A DNA stretch of 47,701 nucleotides from DASPJL01 sp035628645 (GTDB taxonomy: Bacteria; Bacteroidota; Bacteroidia; Cytophagales; Cyclobacteriaceae): NCBI GenBank assembly GCA_035628645.1, contig DASPJL010000135.1:1-47701 (forward strand). The letters run 5' to 3'. Made by a program: the position numbers and the translations under genes. Below are positions 1-9,080 of this stretch, in pieces. The notes beneath the pieces were generated by a model that did not search any database, was not told the origin of the DNA, and saw only the letters and a program-made list of their open reading frames with translations. How positions within the stretch are numbered: the stretch's first letter is position 1; each line of letters starts with the position of its first letter.

Positions 1-1
1 T

Positions 2-523
2 AATTCAGCAAAAGGAAGTCTATTGTCATCTTCAACAGGTAATCCTTTAAAATCAACGTTAAAGATTCCAAGCCTTGACCGGATAAAATCAACAATTGAA
101 AACCCTGTTGAAACAAAAGCGGCATTCATCCAGGTAGAAACAAGGGAATCAGAGGACAAACCGGTTACACAGGAATTATTAAAAACTGCATGGGATGAAT
201 TTACGATCCTGAAGAAAAAAGAAAATAAGCCTTCCGAACTGGTTATACTGAATCAGGAATATACTTTCGCCGACGGAAAAATCACTTTGAAGCTTTCTAA
301 TCCTGTTCAATTGGATCAGTTAAATGGTTTTAGAGTAGAGCTATTGGCCTTTCTCCGGAAAAAACTAGAAAATTATTCTTTGGATATTAATCCAATAATT
401 GTAATCGAAGAGGATAAAAAAATGATTTATACCTCCAGTGATAAATTTAACCACCTTGTCAAGAAAAACCCTGCTTTATTGGAGCTTAAACAGAAGCTTG
501 GGCTGGATCTTGATTATTCCTAA
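2..523 (+). CDS. dnaX: DNA polymerase III subunit gamma/tau, C-terminal part (5' end outside window)
   Basis: The frame is open from the left edge, so only about the last 173 residues are present and no start codon should be assigned here. The visible part has a Ser/Thr/Lys-rich linker (first ~50 residues) and a small alpha/beta C-terminal domain with the pattern 'TAWDEFTILKK' then 'QLDQLNGFRVELLAFLRKKL'. This resembles the tail of Bacteroidota DnaX proteins, which form the clamp-loader ATPase of the replicative polymerase. The ATPase domains lie upstream and cannot be checked, so the assignment rests on the tail alone. Its last 38 bases overlap the 3' end of the oppositely oriented LD-carboxypeptidase gene. 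Confidence 0.6.
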   Translation, partial: NSAKGSLLSSSTGNPLKSTLKIPSLDRIKSTIENPVETKAAFIQVETRESEDKPVTQELLKTAWDEFTILKKKENKPSELVILNQEYTFADGKITLKLSNPVQLDQLNGFRVELLAFLRKKLENYSLDINPIIVIEEDKKMIYTSSDKFNHLVKKNPALLELKQKLGLDLDYS

Positions 524-1412
524 TAAAACTAAGGGAAGCTCCTTTATCGCAGACTTTCAATCTTCCTATTCTCCCAAAAGGAATGGCCATATTTTCCGGT
601 TCATGCCCCACGGGAAGACCAAACGCTACCGGAATGTTATATTCTTTGGTCCAATTATGTAGTATTTCAAATGCAGTAGAACCAAAGGGGATAGTATTAT
701 CCTTCATATCCGTCATATGACCGACAATTAATCCCGACAAGTTATTCAACTTTCCCGTTCTTTTTAATTGTACTGTCATTCGGTCTATATTATAAAGGTA
801 TTCATCAATATCTTCCAGGAACAAAATAGAACCGCTAGTTTCCAGATCGGAAGGGGTGCCAATTAAGGTATTCAGAATGGAAAGATTTCCTCCAACAACC
901 TTTCCTTCTGCCACGCCATATTTATTTAAACTATGGCCAGGGCTGGAAATAGAATAATCTTCCCCAAATAAGATTTTCCGTAAGCTTTCCAGAGATTCTG
1001 GTTTATCCCTTTCAAATAACATGGGCATTGTGGAATGAATGCCTTCTATGTCCATTTTGAAGAGATGACATAACAAGGCTGTTACATCGCTGTATCCACA
1101 GATCCATTTAGGGTTTCTCAGTAAGCCGGAGAAATCAACTCTGTCAATAATTCTTGTAATGCCATAACCACCCCGCACACATATAATCGCTTTAATTTCT
1201 TTATTATTCAGTAAATCCTGAAACAACTCAATCCGCTCCTCATCATTTCCTCCAAACTGATTACATTGTCTGAAAAGCCGCTCATCAACGACTACTTCAA
1301 GACCCCAGGATTCCAGGATTTTTATTGAGTAAGCTATTTCTTCCTGTTTAATTTTTCTTGCTGGCGCAGCAAATGCTACCTTATCATTACGCTTGAGATG
1401 TGGTGGACGCAT
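486..1412 (-). CDS. LD-carboxypeptidase (peptidase family S66, LdcA/MccF type)
   Basis: A 308-residue cytoplasmic protein of the usual S66 length. The family triad is visible: nucleophile Ser108 in GYSD, Glu200 in 'FLEDIDE' and His270 in 'GLPVGHEPEN'. The N-terminal 'RPPHLKRNDKVAFAAPA' is the typical opening of the fold. S66 enzymes remove the terminal D-alanine from the murein tetrapeptide during wall recycling, or, in the MccF branch, cleave peptide-nucleotide antibiotics; the LdcA role is the likelier one here. No signal peptide is seen. The ATG at 1412 lies just beyond a terminator that ends the ompH/bamA block, so this gene is probably transcribed separately. The 3' end runs 38 bases into dnaX. 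Confidence 0.88.
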   Translation of the reverse strand: MRPPHLKRNDKVAFAAPARKIKQEEIAYSIKILESWGLEVVVDERLFRQCNQFGGNDEERIELFQDLLNNKEIKAIICVRGGYGITRIIDRVDFSGLLRNPKWICGYSDVTALLCHLFKMDIEGIHSTMPMLFERDKPESLESLRKILFGEDYSISSPGHSLNKYGVAEGKVVGGNLSILNTLIGTPSDLETSGSILFLEDIDEYLYNIDRMTVQLKRTGKLNNLSGLIVGHMTDMKDNTIPFGSTAFEILHNWTKEYNIPVAFGLPVGHEPENMAIPFGRIGRLKVCDKGASLSFIRNNQDPAQASV

Positions 1413-1424
1413 AGTTTTAAAACA

Positions 1425-1451
1425 AAAAAAGCCTCAAAAAGAGGCTTTTTT
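1425..1451 (-). terminator. Rho-independent terminator of the uppS-bamA-ompH block
   Basis: A perfect inverted repeat: 11-bp arms at 1425-1435 and 1441-1451 with core AAGCCTC/GAGGCTT, and a 5-base A loop. The flanking A and T runs give a U-tract on the minus strand. It lies 16 bases after the stop of the second ompH-like gene and before the LD-carboxypeptidase start. The arms are symmetric, so it could work in both directions. Confidence 0.85.
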
Positions 1452-1466
1452 ATTAGAAAATATTTT

Positions 1467-2081
1467 TTATTTCTTGTTTTCGGTAGTTGATGATGCCGCA
1501 GGGGTAGTATTGGTGGTATTGCCTGCTGCAGGCGGTGTTACGCCAAGTTTTTTAAATACAAGGTCCGATACATTGTATTTATCTTCATCTGCTGAAAGGA
1601 TAACACTTAATCCTTCAGGGTTTGCATTAAAGATGAAATCGTATCCATTCTCAACCCTTACTTCATCAATGGCCTTCTGGATTCTTTCGTATTGAGGCTG
1701 TAATAAAGTTCTTTCTTTTTGTTGAGAGGATGCCTGTGCATTTTGTTGAAATTCCTGGATACTTTGTTCCAAATTTTGAAGATCCTTCATCTGACTATTT
1801 CTGATTACTTCAGTCATTGTTGGTGCTTCTTTTTCAAATTTTGCTGCTTTCTCTCTAAGTTCCTTAACTTTTGCTTCTAATTGATTTTGAAGTTGTGTGT
1901 TATGTGTTTTTAATTGTGATTCGATTTGTTTGAATTCAGGAAGATTTGTCAGAATATATCCAACATCTGTAAAGCCTATTTTAATAGGAGTATTTTGAGA
2001 TAGTCCCGAAAAAGAAATTGAAAATAAAATTAAAGCACTAACTAAAATTAATTTAAGTCTCATGTTACTATTTTTTATCAT
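1467..2081 (-). CDS. OmpH/Skp-family periplasmic chaperone, paralogue 2
   Basis: A 204-residue secreted protein with a signal peptide (about residues 7-29, ending GLSQ), a Skp/OmpH core and a Thr/Ala-rich low-complexity tail (last ~30 residues). The central part (about 55-130) is a long charged, Gln-rich helix as in the Skp coiled-coil arms. Skp chaperones hold unfolded outer membrane proteins on their way to BamA. It follows the first ompH-like gene by 2 bases and is third in the bamA-ompH-ompH order usual in Bacteroidota. An alternative ATG at 2063 ('MRLKLILVSA') gives a more compact signal peptide and may be the true start. Confidence 0.85.
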   Translation of the reverse strand: MIKNSNMRLKLILVSALILFSISFSGLSQNTPIKIGFTDVGYILTNLPEFKQIESQLKTHNTQLQNQLEAKVKELREKAAKFEKEAPTMTEVIRNSQMKDLQNLEQSIQEFQQNAQASSQQKERTLLQPQYERIQKAIDEVRVENGYDFIFNANPEGLSVILSADEDKYNVSDLVFKKLGVTPPAAGNTTNTTPAASSTTENKK

Positions 2082-2083
2082 TA

Positions 2084-2671
2084 TTATTTTGTGTTATCGG
2101 TAGAATCTTCTGTTTCTGTTGTATCAGATTGACTGGTATTTTGTGAATAATCTGCATTATCTACTGCCAGGTCAAGCTCCTCCAAAATATATTCGGTATA
2201 ATCATGAACAGGATTTGTATAAAGCATAACCAGATCCGACGCCTTATCAAACATTATATCAATCCTTTTGGTTCTGCAAACTTTTTCTACCGCTTCAAAC
2301 ATTTTATCTTGTATCGGCTTTACTATTTCCTGTCTTTTCAAGAAAAGTAAACCTTCGAAGCCAAAATATTTTTTTTGCGTTTCTGCAAGTTTTACTCTCT
2401 TTTGTTCTAAGGAATCCAATCGAATTTTTTTCATGGGTTCTGTTAATAAAACCTCTTCCGATTTATATTCCTGATAAAATTTTTCGATATCCTGATATTT
2501 CTGGTCCAGCTCAGATTGCCATTTTTGAGATAATCTCTCAACTTCTGCCTGAGCCTCTTTATATTCTGGCATCTTATTTAAGATAAAGCCGGAATCTATG
2601 TATCCGATTTTTTGAGCTAAAATACTTCCGCTCAAACCAGTTAAAAGTAAAAGTAATATTATTTTTTTCAT
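2084..2671 (-). CDS. OmpH/Skp-family periplasmic chaperone, paralogue 1
   Basis: A 195-residue protein with a clear signal peptide (residues 1-19, ending SILAQ). The mature start 'KIGYIDSGFILNKMPEY' is the typical OmpH opening. A helical, Lys/Glu-rich arm covers about residues 40-120, and the tail is acidic and rich in Thr, Ser and Asp. It is expected to act as a trimeric periplasmic chaperone for outer membrane proteins. It lies 13 bases after bamA and 2 bases before its paralogue, so the three genes are almost certainly cotranscribed and serve one assembly pathway. The two paralogues share the 'IGxxDxGxIL' start but differ in tail composition, which suggests specialised roles (inference). 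Confidence 0.88.
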   Translation of the reverse strand: MKKIILLLLLTGLSGSILAQKIGYIDSGFILNKMPEYKEAQAEVERLSQKWQSELDQKYQDIEKFYQEYKSEEVLLTEPMKKIRLDSLEQKRVKLAETQKKYFGFEGLLFLKRQEIVKPIQDKMFEAVEKVCRTKRIDIMFDKASDLVMLYTNPVHDYTEYILEELDLAVDNADYSQNTSQSDTTETEDSTDNTK

Positions 2672-2684
2672 CTTTTAAATAATA

Positions 2685-5405
2685 CTATCTGAATTGTTGA
2701 CCAATTGTAAACATAAACCTTCTTTCATTGGCTTTTGGAGCTCCTGGAACTTCATCAAAACCGTAACCATAATCTATACCTAACAGACCGAAAGCTGGCA
2801 TAAATATACGAGCTCCTACTCCTGCCGTTCTGTATAATTTGAATGGGTTATAATCCCTAAAACTACTAAAATTATTTCCACCTTCAGCAAACGCATGGAC
2901 CCATATCGTTGCAGAAGGGTTTGGACTAATCAGATAACGTGTTTCAAATACAAATTTATTGTATGCAACACCCGGTTGATTTTGAATTGGCGATGAATTT
3001 TTATCGTATGGGTTCAATGATCTGTTTTCATATCCTCTAAGTCCGATAATTTCTGTACCTAGCAGGAAATTATTCATAGCCAGTCCATCCCCCCCAAGTT
3101 CAAAGCGCTCAAATCTAGTGTAATAATTTTTATTATAGTATCCAAGAAAGCCAAAATGAGCTCTTACATTGATTACCAAGTTCTTTGTCAGACTTATAAA
3201 TTGAGAGGCATCAAACATCCATTTATGGTATTCAACCATTCTTTCCTCCTTTAAAACCCCATTTTCTACGTCATTGGTTTTGGTGAAATCATTAGGAATG
3301 GACTTAACTACCTGAGGGAACCACAAAGAATATGGAGGAGTTAAGCTTACACTTAACGAAACACTGGATCCGCCTCTTGGAAACATTGGATTGTCGATAC
3401 TGCTTCTTGAAATAGTGGTGTTAAAGTTAATGTTATGAGCTGCACCAGTAACAAATCCAAATTGAGAATAGGAATAGTTATCCAATCCATACCGAGTATA
3501 GGATAATCCATTGCTTAATGTAAAAAAGTCATCGGGGAATTTTAACCTTCGACCCAAGCTCACTGATGCTGAAGAGATTTCAATTTTTCCGGTGATATCC
3601 GGTATACCACTGTAATAAGCATAGTTTCTGTCATTATAGCCCCCAATTCTACTCACGGAATGCGTTAATCCGATGGTGAAGGAATTAGGTTTTTTGCCTC
3701 CTAACCAAGGCTCTGTAAAGGTAAGCGAATAGGTTTGATAAAATTTACCACTTGCCTGTAATCTTAAAGCTAGTCTTTGACCATCCCCGGAAGGCAACAC
3801 GCCTCTCCATTCTTTGGGATTAAATATTTTTCTTGCAGAAAAATTGTTAAAAACCACTCCTAAAGTTCCAATGAACCCATATCCGCTCCATCCTCCTGAA
3901 AGCTCAATCTGATCACTTGGCTTTTCAACCACCTGATATTCTATATCTACTGTACCGTCTCTCATATTAGGAATAGGCACAGGATTAATTTTTTCCGGAT
4001 CGAAATAGCCCAACTGCGATATTTCCCGCTGCGTTCTAATGATTAAAGACCGGTTAAACTTTTGCCCCGGAAGCGTTCTTATTTCCCTTAAAACAACGTG
4101 GTCATTGGTTTTGGTATTTCCGGTTACATACACTTTATTAATGGTAGCCTGGTTGCCTTCGCTAATTCGCATTTCCAGGTCAATTGAATCGCCTTCAACC
4201 ATTACCTCTACAGGCTCAATATTGAAAAACAAATAACCATTATCCATGTATAATGAACTGATGTCATCACCGGTAGGATTATATCTGAGCCTTTTTTCCA
4301 GTTCTTCTTTGTTATAAATATCTCCTTTTTTTACCCCAAGAACAGTACTCAGCGTGGCGCTGTCATAGACATAGTTTCCTTTCCAGTTAATATCCCTGAA
4401 ATAATACTTTTTGCCCTCATCAACCAGGATTTCTATGTTAATTGATTTGTTATTGAATTTATATATGGTGTCATTAAGAATAATTGCATCTCTATAACCC
4501 TTACTGTTATAAAAATCAATAACTTTTTCTTTGTCATCTGCATAATCATTTTTATTGAATTTTGATGCAGTAAGAAAGTTTACTCTGACGTGCTCATTTA
4601 AATATTTCATGGCATATTTCGGCATGAAAATCTTATTAAGTGTTTGCAGGGCAGGAGTTAACCGAATTGATTCAGCATTTTTTATGGTATTAAGAATATC
4701 ATGAGGAATAGTAAACCTGATTTTTTCTTTGGTTTTCTTCATTTTCCTCTTTAAAGTAGCATCTGCTATTGCTTCATTATTGTCAAAATATATTCTATTT
4801 ATTTTTACCTTTTTCTTTTTGTCCACTTTGATTTTTAAAGTGGCATAATTGGTAGAAGAAGAATCAATCAATTGGTTTATATCCACTTCTACATTTAGAA
4901 AGCCTTTATCAATAAAGAACTTTTTAACCTGAAGCTGAGTATTTTTGATTAAAGCATCAGAGACAATCCTTCCTTTTATTAGCTTAATTTTATCTGTGAG
5001 ACTTTCCTTCTCTGCTTTGTTTATGCCTTCAAACCGGAAATTTGCCAATCTTGGTCTTTCTTTAAGTTTGATTTCAAGGAATATCTTTCTTCCCTCCACT
5101 TTAGTTGCGTTGATTTCTACATCCGCCAGGATGCTTTGATCCCATAATTTTTTTATAGCAGAGGAAATGGCTTCTCCTGGTATATTAATCATATCACCCA
5201 CGCTGAGTCCTGTAATAGAAATTATAGCATTCGGGTCAAGGCCCTCAGCGCCTACTACCGTTATTCCACCGATCTCATACTCTTGAGGAGTCGAATAATC
5301 AATAATAATATCAGAGTTTCTGGGGTATTTATTGCCTAATTTGATCTGTGCTGATAACTGGAAATAGAATATGGAAAGAATTAAAACTAAAAATATTTTT
5401 TTCAT
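2685..5405 (-). CDS. bamA: Outer membrane protein assembly factor BamA
   Basis: A 906-residue outer membrane protein: signal peptide at 1-19 (ending LSAQ), five POTRA-type repeats over roughly residues 40-440, and a C-terminal Omp85 16-strand barrel from about 480 to 906 ending in FRF-type residues (GQQFR). The barrel has the Omp85 features 'SIDNPMFPRGGSSVSLS' and 'GLRGYENR', which matches the VRGF/Y motif of loop 6. BamA inserts beta-barrel proteins into the outer membrane. It lies 34 bases after uppS and 13 before the first ompH-like gene, the conserved Bacteroidota arrangement. It is longer than the E. coli protein (about 810), partly through an extended POTRA region and barrel loops. Confidence 0.95.
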   Translation of the reverse strand: MKKIFLVLILSIFYFQLSAQIKLGNKYPRNSDIIIDYSTPQEYEIGGITVVGAEGLDPNAIISITGLSVGDMINIPGEAISSAIKKLWDQSILADVEINATKVEGRKIFLEIKLKERPRLANFRFEGINKAEKESLTDKIKLIKGRIVSDALIKNTQLQVKKFFIDKGFLNVEVDINQLIDSSSTNYATLKIKVDKKKKVKINRIYFDNNEAIADATLKRKMKKTKEKIRFTIPHDILNTIKNAESIRLTPALQTLNKIFMPKYAMKYLNEHVRVNFLTASKFNKNDYADDKEKVIDFYNSKGYRDAIILNDTIYKFNNKSINIEILVDEGKKYYFRDINWKGNYVYDSATLSTVLGVKKGDIYNKEELEKRLRYNPTGDDISSLYMDNGYLFFNIEPVEVMVEGDSIDLEMRISEGNQATINKVYVTGNTKTNDHVVLREIRTLPGQKFNRSLIIRTQREISQLGYFDPEKINPVPIPNMRDGTVDIEYQVVEKPSDQIELSGGWSGYGFIGTLGVVFNNFSARKIFNPKEWRGVLPSGDGQRLALRLQASGKFYQTYSLTFTEPWLGGKKPNSFTIGLTHSVSRIGGYNDRNYAYYSGIPDITGKIEISSASVSLGRRLKFPDDFFTLSNGLSYTRYGLDNYSYSQFGFVTGAAHNINFNTTISRSSIDNPMFPRGGSSVSLSVSLTPPYSLWFPQVVKSIPNDFTKTNDVENGVLKEERMVEYHKWMFDASQFISLTKNLVINVRAHFGFLGYYNKNYYTRFERFELGGDGLAMNNFLLGTEIIGLRGYENRSLNPYDKNSSPIQNQPGVAYNKFVFETRYLISPNPSATIWVHAFAEGGNNFSSFRDYNPFKLYRTAGVGARIFMPAFGLLGIDYGYGFDEVPGAPKANERRFMFTIGQQFR

Positions 5406-5439
5406 TAAAATGTTCTTATGAAACTGATAGGACTAGCAA

Positions 5440-6177
5440 TTATACTTTAACTTGTTCGCTTATTTTACCAAAGCGCCTTTCTCTTTTTTGAAAATCATGA
5501 ATTGCATTGTAAAGATGTTCTTTTCTGAAATCAGGCCATAGAATTTCAGTAATATAAAGTTCTGTATAAGCCAATTGCCAAAGAAGAAAATTACTTATTC
5601 TCATTTCTCCACTGGTTCTGATTAATAATTCAGGGTCAGGAATGCCGGCAGTGCTTAATGAAGATGAAAATAAGCTTTCATTTATATCTTCGAGGGCCAT
5701 CCCTTTTTCGCTACATTCCTTCACTATTTTTTTTGTTGCTTCCACTATGTCCCATCTGCCGCTATAGTTTAATGCTATATTAAGAGTTAATCCTGTATTG
5801 TGTTGGGTAATTTCTTTGGCTTCTACTAATTCGTTTTGACAAGACTTGGGTAACTGGGAAACATCCCCGATGGTTGAAAGTTTTATATTGTTTTTAATCA
5901 AAGTTTTGGTTTCAGATCTTATTGTAGAAACCAGCAATTGCATTAAACCGTTAACTTCTGCTTGAGGGCGTCCCCAATTTTCAGTGGAGAAGGCATATAA
6001 AGTAAGGAATTTAATCCCGATTTCGGCACATCCTTCTGTCGTTTGTCTTACCGCCTCTATTGCATTTTGATGACCAAATATCCTGGCCGCACCTTTCTTC
6101 TTTGCCCATCTCCCATTTCCGTCCATGATAACGGCTATGTGACTTGGTAAATTGTTTAGGTCAATTTTTTCCTTCAT
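5440..6177 (-). CDS. uppS: Isoprenyl transferase (undecaprenyl diphosphate synthase)
   Basis: A 245-residue cis-prenyltransferase of normal length. The N-terminal 'HIAVIMDGNGRWAKKKG' holds the catalytic Asp19 and diphosphate-binding residues. 'TLYAFSTENWGRP' follows at about residue 68, and 'RTSGEMRISNFLLWQLAY' near the C-terminus is the family signature. It extends farnesyl diphosphate to the C55 carrier lipid used for peptidoglycan and surface glycans. It is the first gene of the uppS-bamA-ompH-ompH group. The 171 bases upstream hold no gene; a sequence near 6234-6240 reads TACCTTG on the minus strand, one base short of the Bacteroidota -7 box. Confidence 0.95.
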   Translation of the reverse strand: MKEKIDLNNLPSHIAVIMDGNGRWAKKKGAARIFGHQNAIEAVRQTTEGCAEIGIKFLTLYAFSTENWGRPQAEVNGLMQLLVSTIRSETKTLIKNNIKLSTIGDVSQLPKSCQNELVEAKEITQHNTGLTLNIALNYSGRWDIVEATKKIVKECSEKGMALEDINESLFSSSLSTAGIPDPELLIRTSGEMRISNFLLWQLAYTELYITEILWPDFRKEHLYNAIHDFQKRERRFGKISEQVKV

Positions 6178-6348
6178 GAATTTACTTTATCTAATACTTT
6201 TTCAGGACAAGTTTCCTCTATGGTTTTTAAAGCGCAAGGTACGAATTTCAGTTCACCAATTAAAACTTATCATTCAATAAGTTAAATAGTATAAAAGGAG
6301 TATTAAAATTATAAATAGATGAAATGCGGAGGGAAAATAATCCGGCTT

Positions 6349-7041
6349 TTAATCAAAATAAAATGGACAGGGGATGCTATAAAAAGTATAACTGATACTG
6401 ATCGTGCTTACAAAATACCAATCGCGGTCAAATTCATTTCCGTTCCTAAACTTTGTATTTGCTTCAGAACCGGATAAATGATCAAAGTAATCCGTAAATG
6501 TTTTTCTGGCGCCCAGTTCAAGTCCGAAATTCCACTTGCCATTAATAATTTTTCTAAACCCTATACCTGTAGGAATAACGGATTGAATCTTTTTTGCAGG
6601 AGAAGTAGGGCCGTGCATATACATTACGCCTCCGCCAATAAAAAAATAAGGAGTCCAGTTTCTGCGGTTTTTTTCATTTCTGTAGTCAAAGAAATTGTAT
6701 TCGATTTGCCCGACCACTTCTCCGACTACTCTTATAAAATCTTCATTTCTGATTTTAGAATAGCGATCATTGTTAAAATCATCTGAACCATGGGTTTTAA
6801 CAACATTGGCAGCAAGCTTTGCACTAACAGCGTGGCTAAAATTATATCTTCCAAAAATTCCTCCGGCAGGCTGGTAGTTTTCAAATCGAAAGGCAGGATT
6901 AACATCACCTACATAATTACCTCCACCAATGGCGCCACCTATCTCCCATTTCTGGGCATAAACGAAAAATGGAGTTAAAAAAATAAGAGTTAAAAAGATA
7001 AAAGATTTAAGTTCAGATCTTTTGTTATCTGAACTTTGCAT
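6349..7041 (-). CDS. DUF6089-type outer membrane beta-barrel protein, paralogue 2
   Basis: About 230 residues from the ATG at 7041; a start at 7077 would put 12 non-hydrophobic residues before the signal peptide. The signal peptide ends 'FFVYAQ', then a barrel domain runs to the end. 'GGGNYVGDVNP', 'PYFFIGGGVMYMHGP' and 'ELGARKTFTDYFDHLSG' match the corresponding parts of the upstream paralogue, so the two look like an old tandem duplication. DUF6089 proteins are predicted small outer membrane barrels of unknown function, commonly beside nadK and bamA. The gene overlaps its paralogue by 17 bases, so the two are probably translationally coupled. Confidence 0.8.
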   Translation of the reverse strand: MQSSDNKRSELKSFIFLTLIFLTPFFVYAQKWEIGGAIGGGNYVGDVNPAFRFENYQPAGGIFGRYNFSHAVSAKLAANVVKTHGSDDFNNDRYSKIRNEDFIRVVGEVVGQIEYNFFDYRNEKNRRNWTPYFFIGGGVMYMHGPTSPAKKIQSVIPTGIGFRKIINGKWNFGLELGARKTFTDYFDHLSGSEANTKFRNGNEFDRDWYFVSTISISYTFYSIPCPFYFD

Positions 7042-8071
7042 TTCTTCTATTTCCGCCGAATATTCCGTTGCCAACAAAAACGTATGTTAAATGAAAACCT
7101 GTTACTATATAAACATCTTTATTTGGAGTGCCTCTCTTATTTCCTGCTGCATATGAATAACCGTTTGGCGCAGTGTTTTGTATAACTTCTGCATCTCTTT
7201 CGGCCCCTGTTCTTGCATTTATTGGCTCAAGGGATCTGTCTGCCATCCTCTCAGTTAATTCATCCGTGAACAAATCCTCTTGGACAAAATTTCCACTCAC
7301 ATCATCCAAATAATCGGTAAATGTGTATCTATAACCAACTTCAAAGCTTAAATCAAAATTATCACTTAACCGGTACCTCAAACCAACGCCTATTGGAAGA
7401 GATAATTGCACCCGTGAATATTTTTTATTTGCTCCATCCAACCATCCCTGGCCTTCTGTTCCCAATGGCTGTAAAGCTACCCATTTACCCGGCTGAACAG
7501 GGCTATCTTCAGGTGTTTTTGCTTTGGGGTTATGGTGAAATACCGCGACACCTCCAAAAACATATGGGGTGATATCCACACGTCTTAGATAGTTACCTCT
7601 GTTTTCAAGCAGGTCAACCATCCCGACTAGCGAAAGTTCTTTTATGTCGTTCCTGAAATGTAAATTTCTAACATAACGGAAGCGGGCATTATTGTCTTCT
7701 TTATCTGCTGAATAATAGTCATCACCTTGTATTCTTCCCCAGGAAAAAGATCCCCTCAGGCTATACCTTGTTCCGATTCTTCGCATATAAGTAATCCCAA
7801 TCTGAGGACGGGAAAATTGAATATCAGTACTTAAAAGTTTTGGAGAAGGGGTAATATCACCGAAATAGTTCATCGAACTCAAATTAATACCAAGCCCGTT
7901 GTATTGTCTTCGCTTATCAAACTTTGCCCCTTTGCCTGTGAAAGACGAAATTTTTCTGTTTTTGTGTCTTAAATCTTTCCTCCTGTTTTTATTCTGTCCA
8001 TAAGAATCATGTCCCTGAATAAGTATAAAGGAAATTAAAAAAAAAGAAAACAAGTATAATTTTCTCAACAT
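7025..8071 (-). CDS. DUF6089-type outer membrane beta-barrel protein, paralogue 1
   Basis: About 348 residues from the ATG at 8071, which starts directly on a signal peptide ('MLRKLYLFSFF', cleavage near DSYGQ); an ATG at 8095 is also possible. A basic stretch (residues ~26-50) follows, then the barrel with 'SSMNYFGDITP', 'PYVFGGVAVFHHNPKA' and 'EVGYRYTFTDYLDDVSG'. These motifs recur in the next gene. It is about 120 residues longer than that paralogue, through an insertion around 190-215 and a longer C-terminal strand region. The function of the family is unknown; the location beside nadK and the bamA group is the usual one. Confidence 0.82.
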   Translation of the reverse strand: MLRKLYLFSFFLISFILIQGHDSYGQNKNRRKDLRHKNRKISSFTGKGAKFDKRRQYNGLGINLSSMNYFGDITPSPKLLSTDIQFSRPQIGITYMRRIGTRYSLRGSFSWGRIQGDDYYSADKEDNNARFRYVRNLHFRNDIKELSLVGMVDLLENRGNYLRRVDITPYVFGGVAVFHHNPKAKTPEDSPVQPGKWVALQPLGTEGQGWLDGANKKYSRVQLSLPIGVGLRYRLSDNFDLSFEVGYRYTFTDYLDDVSGNFVQEDLFTDELTERMADRSLEPINARTGAERDAEVIQNTAPNGYSYAAGNKRGTPNKDVYIVTGFHLTYVFVGNGIFGGNRRNAKFR

Positions 8072-8112
8072 ATATGTTTTTATTGAGGATTTCAAATCAA
8101 TCTACAATTATG

Positions 8113-8120
8113 CAAATATA
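8113..8120 (-). promoter_or_regulatory. Candidate -7 box for the DUF6089 pair
   Basis: Reads TATATTTG on the minus strand, an exact match to the Bacteroidota -7 consensus TAnnTTTG, 42 bases before the chosen ATG at 8071. No clear TTG -33 element is seen. Such a short motif can occur by chance in AT-rich DNA. Confidence 0.4.
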
Positions 8121-8146
8121 AAAATAAATAATTGTTTTAAAATTAG

Positions 8147-9025
8147 TTAGTTTCTTACGTCCCAACCCCAATTCAATTTATACCTTAGCGTGTCAAGGAA
8201 GTTGTAACCATTTATTCTTATCAATTTTGCTTTAAAATTTTCTTTTCTTACCGCCAATTGCACATTTCCCTCTACTGCCCTTGACCTGGAATCCAAAGAG
8301 ACGAGGAAATTTTTACTTCTGCCTTCAATTTCAAAAGAAATAACTTTATCGTCGGGAATAACAAGAGGTCGTACACTTAAATTGTGCGGACTTACGGGCG
8401 ATAAAATAAAGTTGTTTGAATGAGGAAGCACAAGGGGGCCACCGACACTGAGAGAATAGCCAGTGGAGCCGGTTGGGGTGGAAAGTATTATTCCATCCGC
8501 CCAGTAAGAGTTTAAATACTCTCCATTAATAAAGGTGTGTACCGTTATCATTGAAGAAGTATCTCTCTTGAGAATTGCAAATTCGTTCAATCCGAAGTTT
8601 ATTCCTTCAAATAAATCCCGGTCTGATTCAAGGTGCACCAACGTTCTCTCATCTATCTCATAATATCCATTAAGGATACATTCTATGGCGTAGCCCAGGT
8701 TAGAAGGGGTTATTGTTGCGAGGAATCCCATTCTTCCTGTATTTATTCCTAATATCGGTATATTCTTATCCTTTACATATGTAATGGATTCCAGTAAAGT
8801 ACCATCACCTCCGATACTTAGGAGAATATCTGCATTAAAGATATCTTTGGAATCATTAAAGATGTCTTTAATTTTTCTGACTTTTATTCCAAATTCAGTA
8901 AGAGCGGTTGCTAATGTCTGAGAAAGCTGAACGTCGATATTGTTTTTGGATAACTCCTCAAACATATCTTTAATAAAAATCAAACTTTCTTCCTTTAATG
9001 TTCTTCCATGAATGGCGATTTTCAT
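8147..9025 (-). CDS. nadK: NAD kinase
   Basis: A 292-residue cytoplasmic enzyme of normal length. The diagnostic GGDG motif is at residues 72-75 ('LLSIGGDGTLLES'), followed by 'NTGRMGFLATI' and the substrate-binding 'STPTGSTGYSLSVGGP'. It phosphorylates NAD to NADP and so sets the NADPH pool. It lies 55 bases after the CBS-domain gene and before the DUF6089 pair, a conserved Bacteroidota neighbourhood. The tail 'YKLNWGWDVRN' is typical of this phylum's NadK. Confidence 0.95.
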   Translation of the reverse strand: MKIAIHGRTLKEESLIFIKDMFEELSKNNIDVQLSQTLATALTEFGIKVRKIKDIFNDSKDIFNADILLSIGGDGTLLESITYVKDKNIPILGINTGRMGFLATITPSNLGYAIECILNGYYEIDERTLVHLESDRDLFEGINFGLNEFAILKRDTSSMITVHTFINGEYLNSYWADGIILSTPTGSTGYSLSVGGPLVLPHSNNFILSPVSPHNLSVRPLVIPDDKVISFEIEGRSKNFLVSLDSRSRAVEGNVQLAVRKENFKAKLIRINGYNFLDTLRYKLNWGWDVRN

Positions 9026-9080
9026 TTTAAGTATAAAGTTTGAGTTCTGCTTTAGGGTCTAAAAATAAGACTAATTACTA

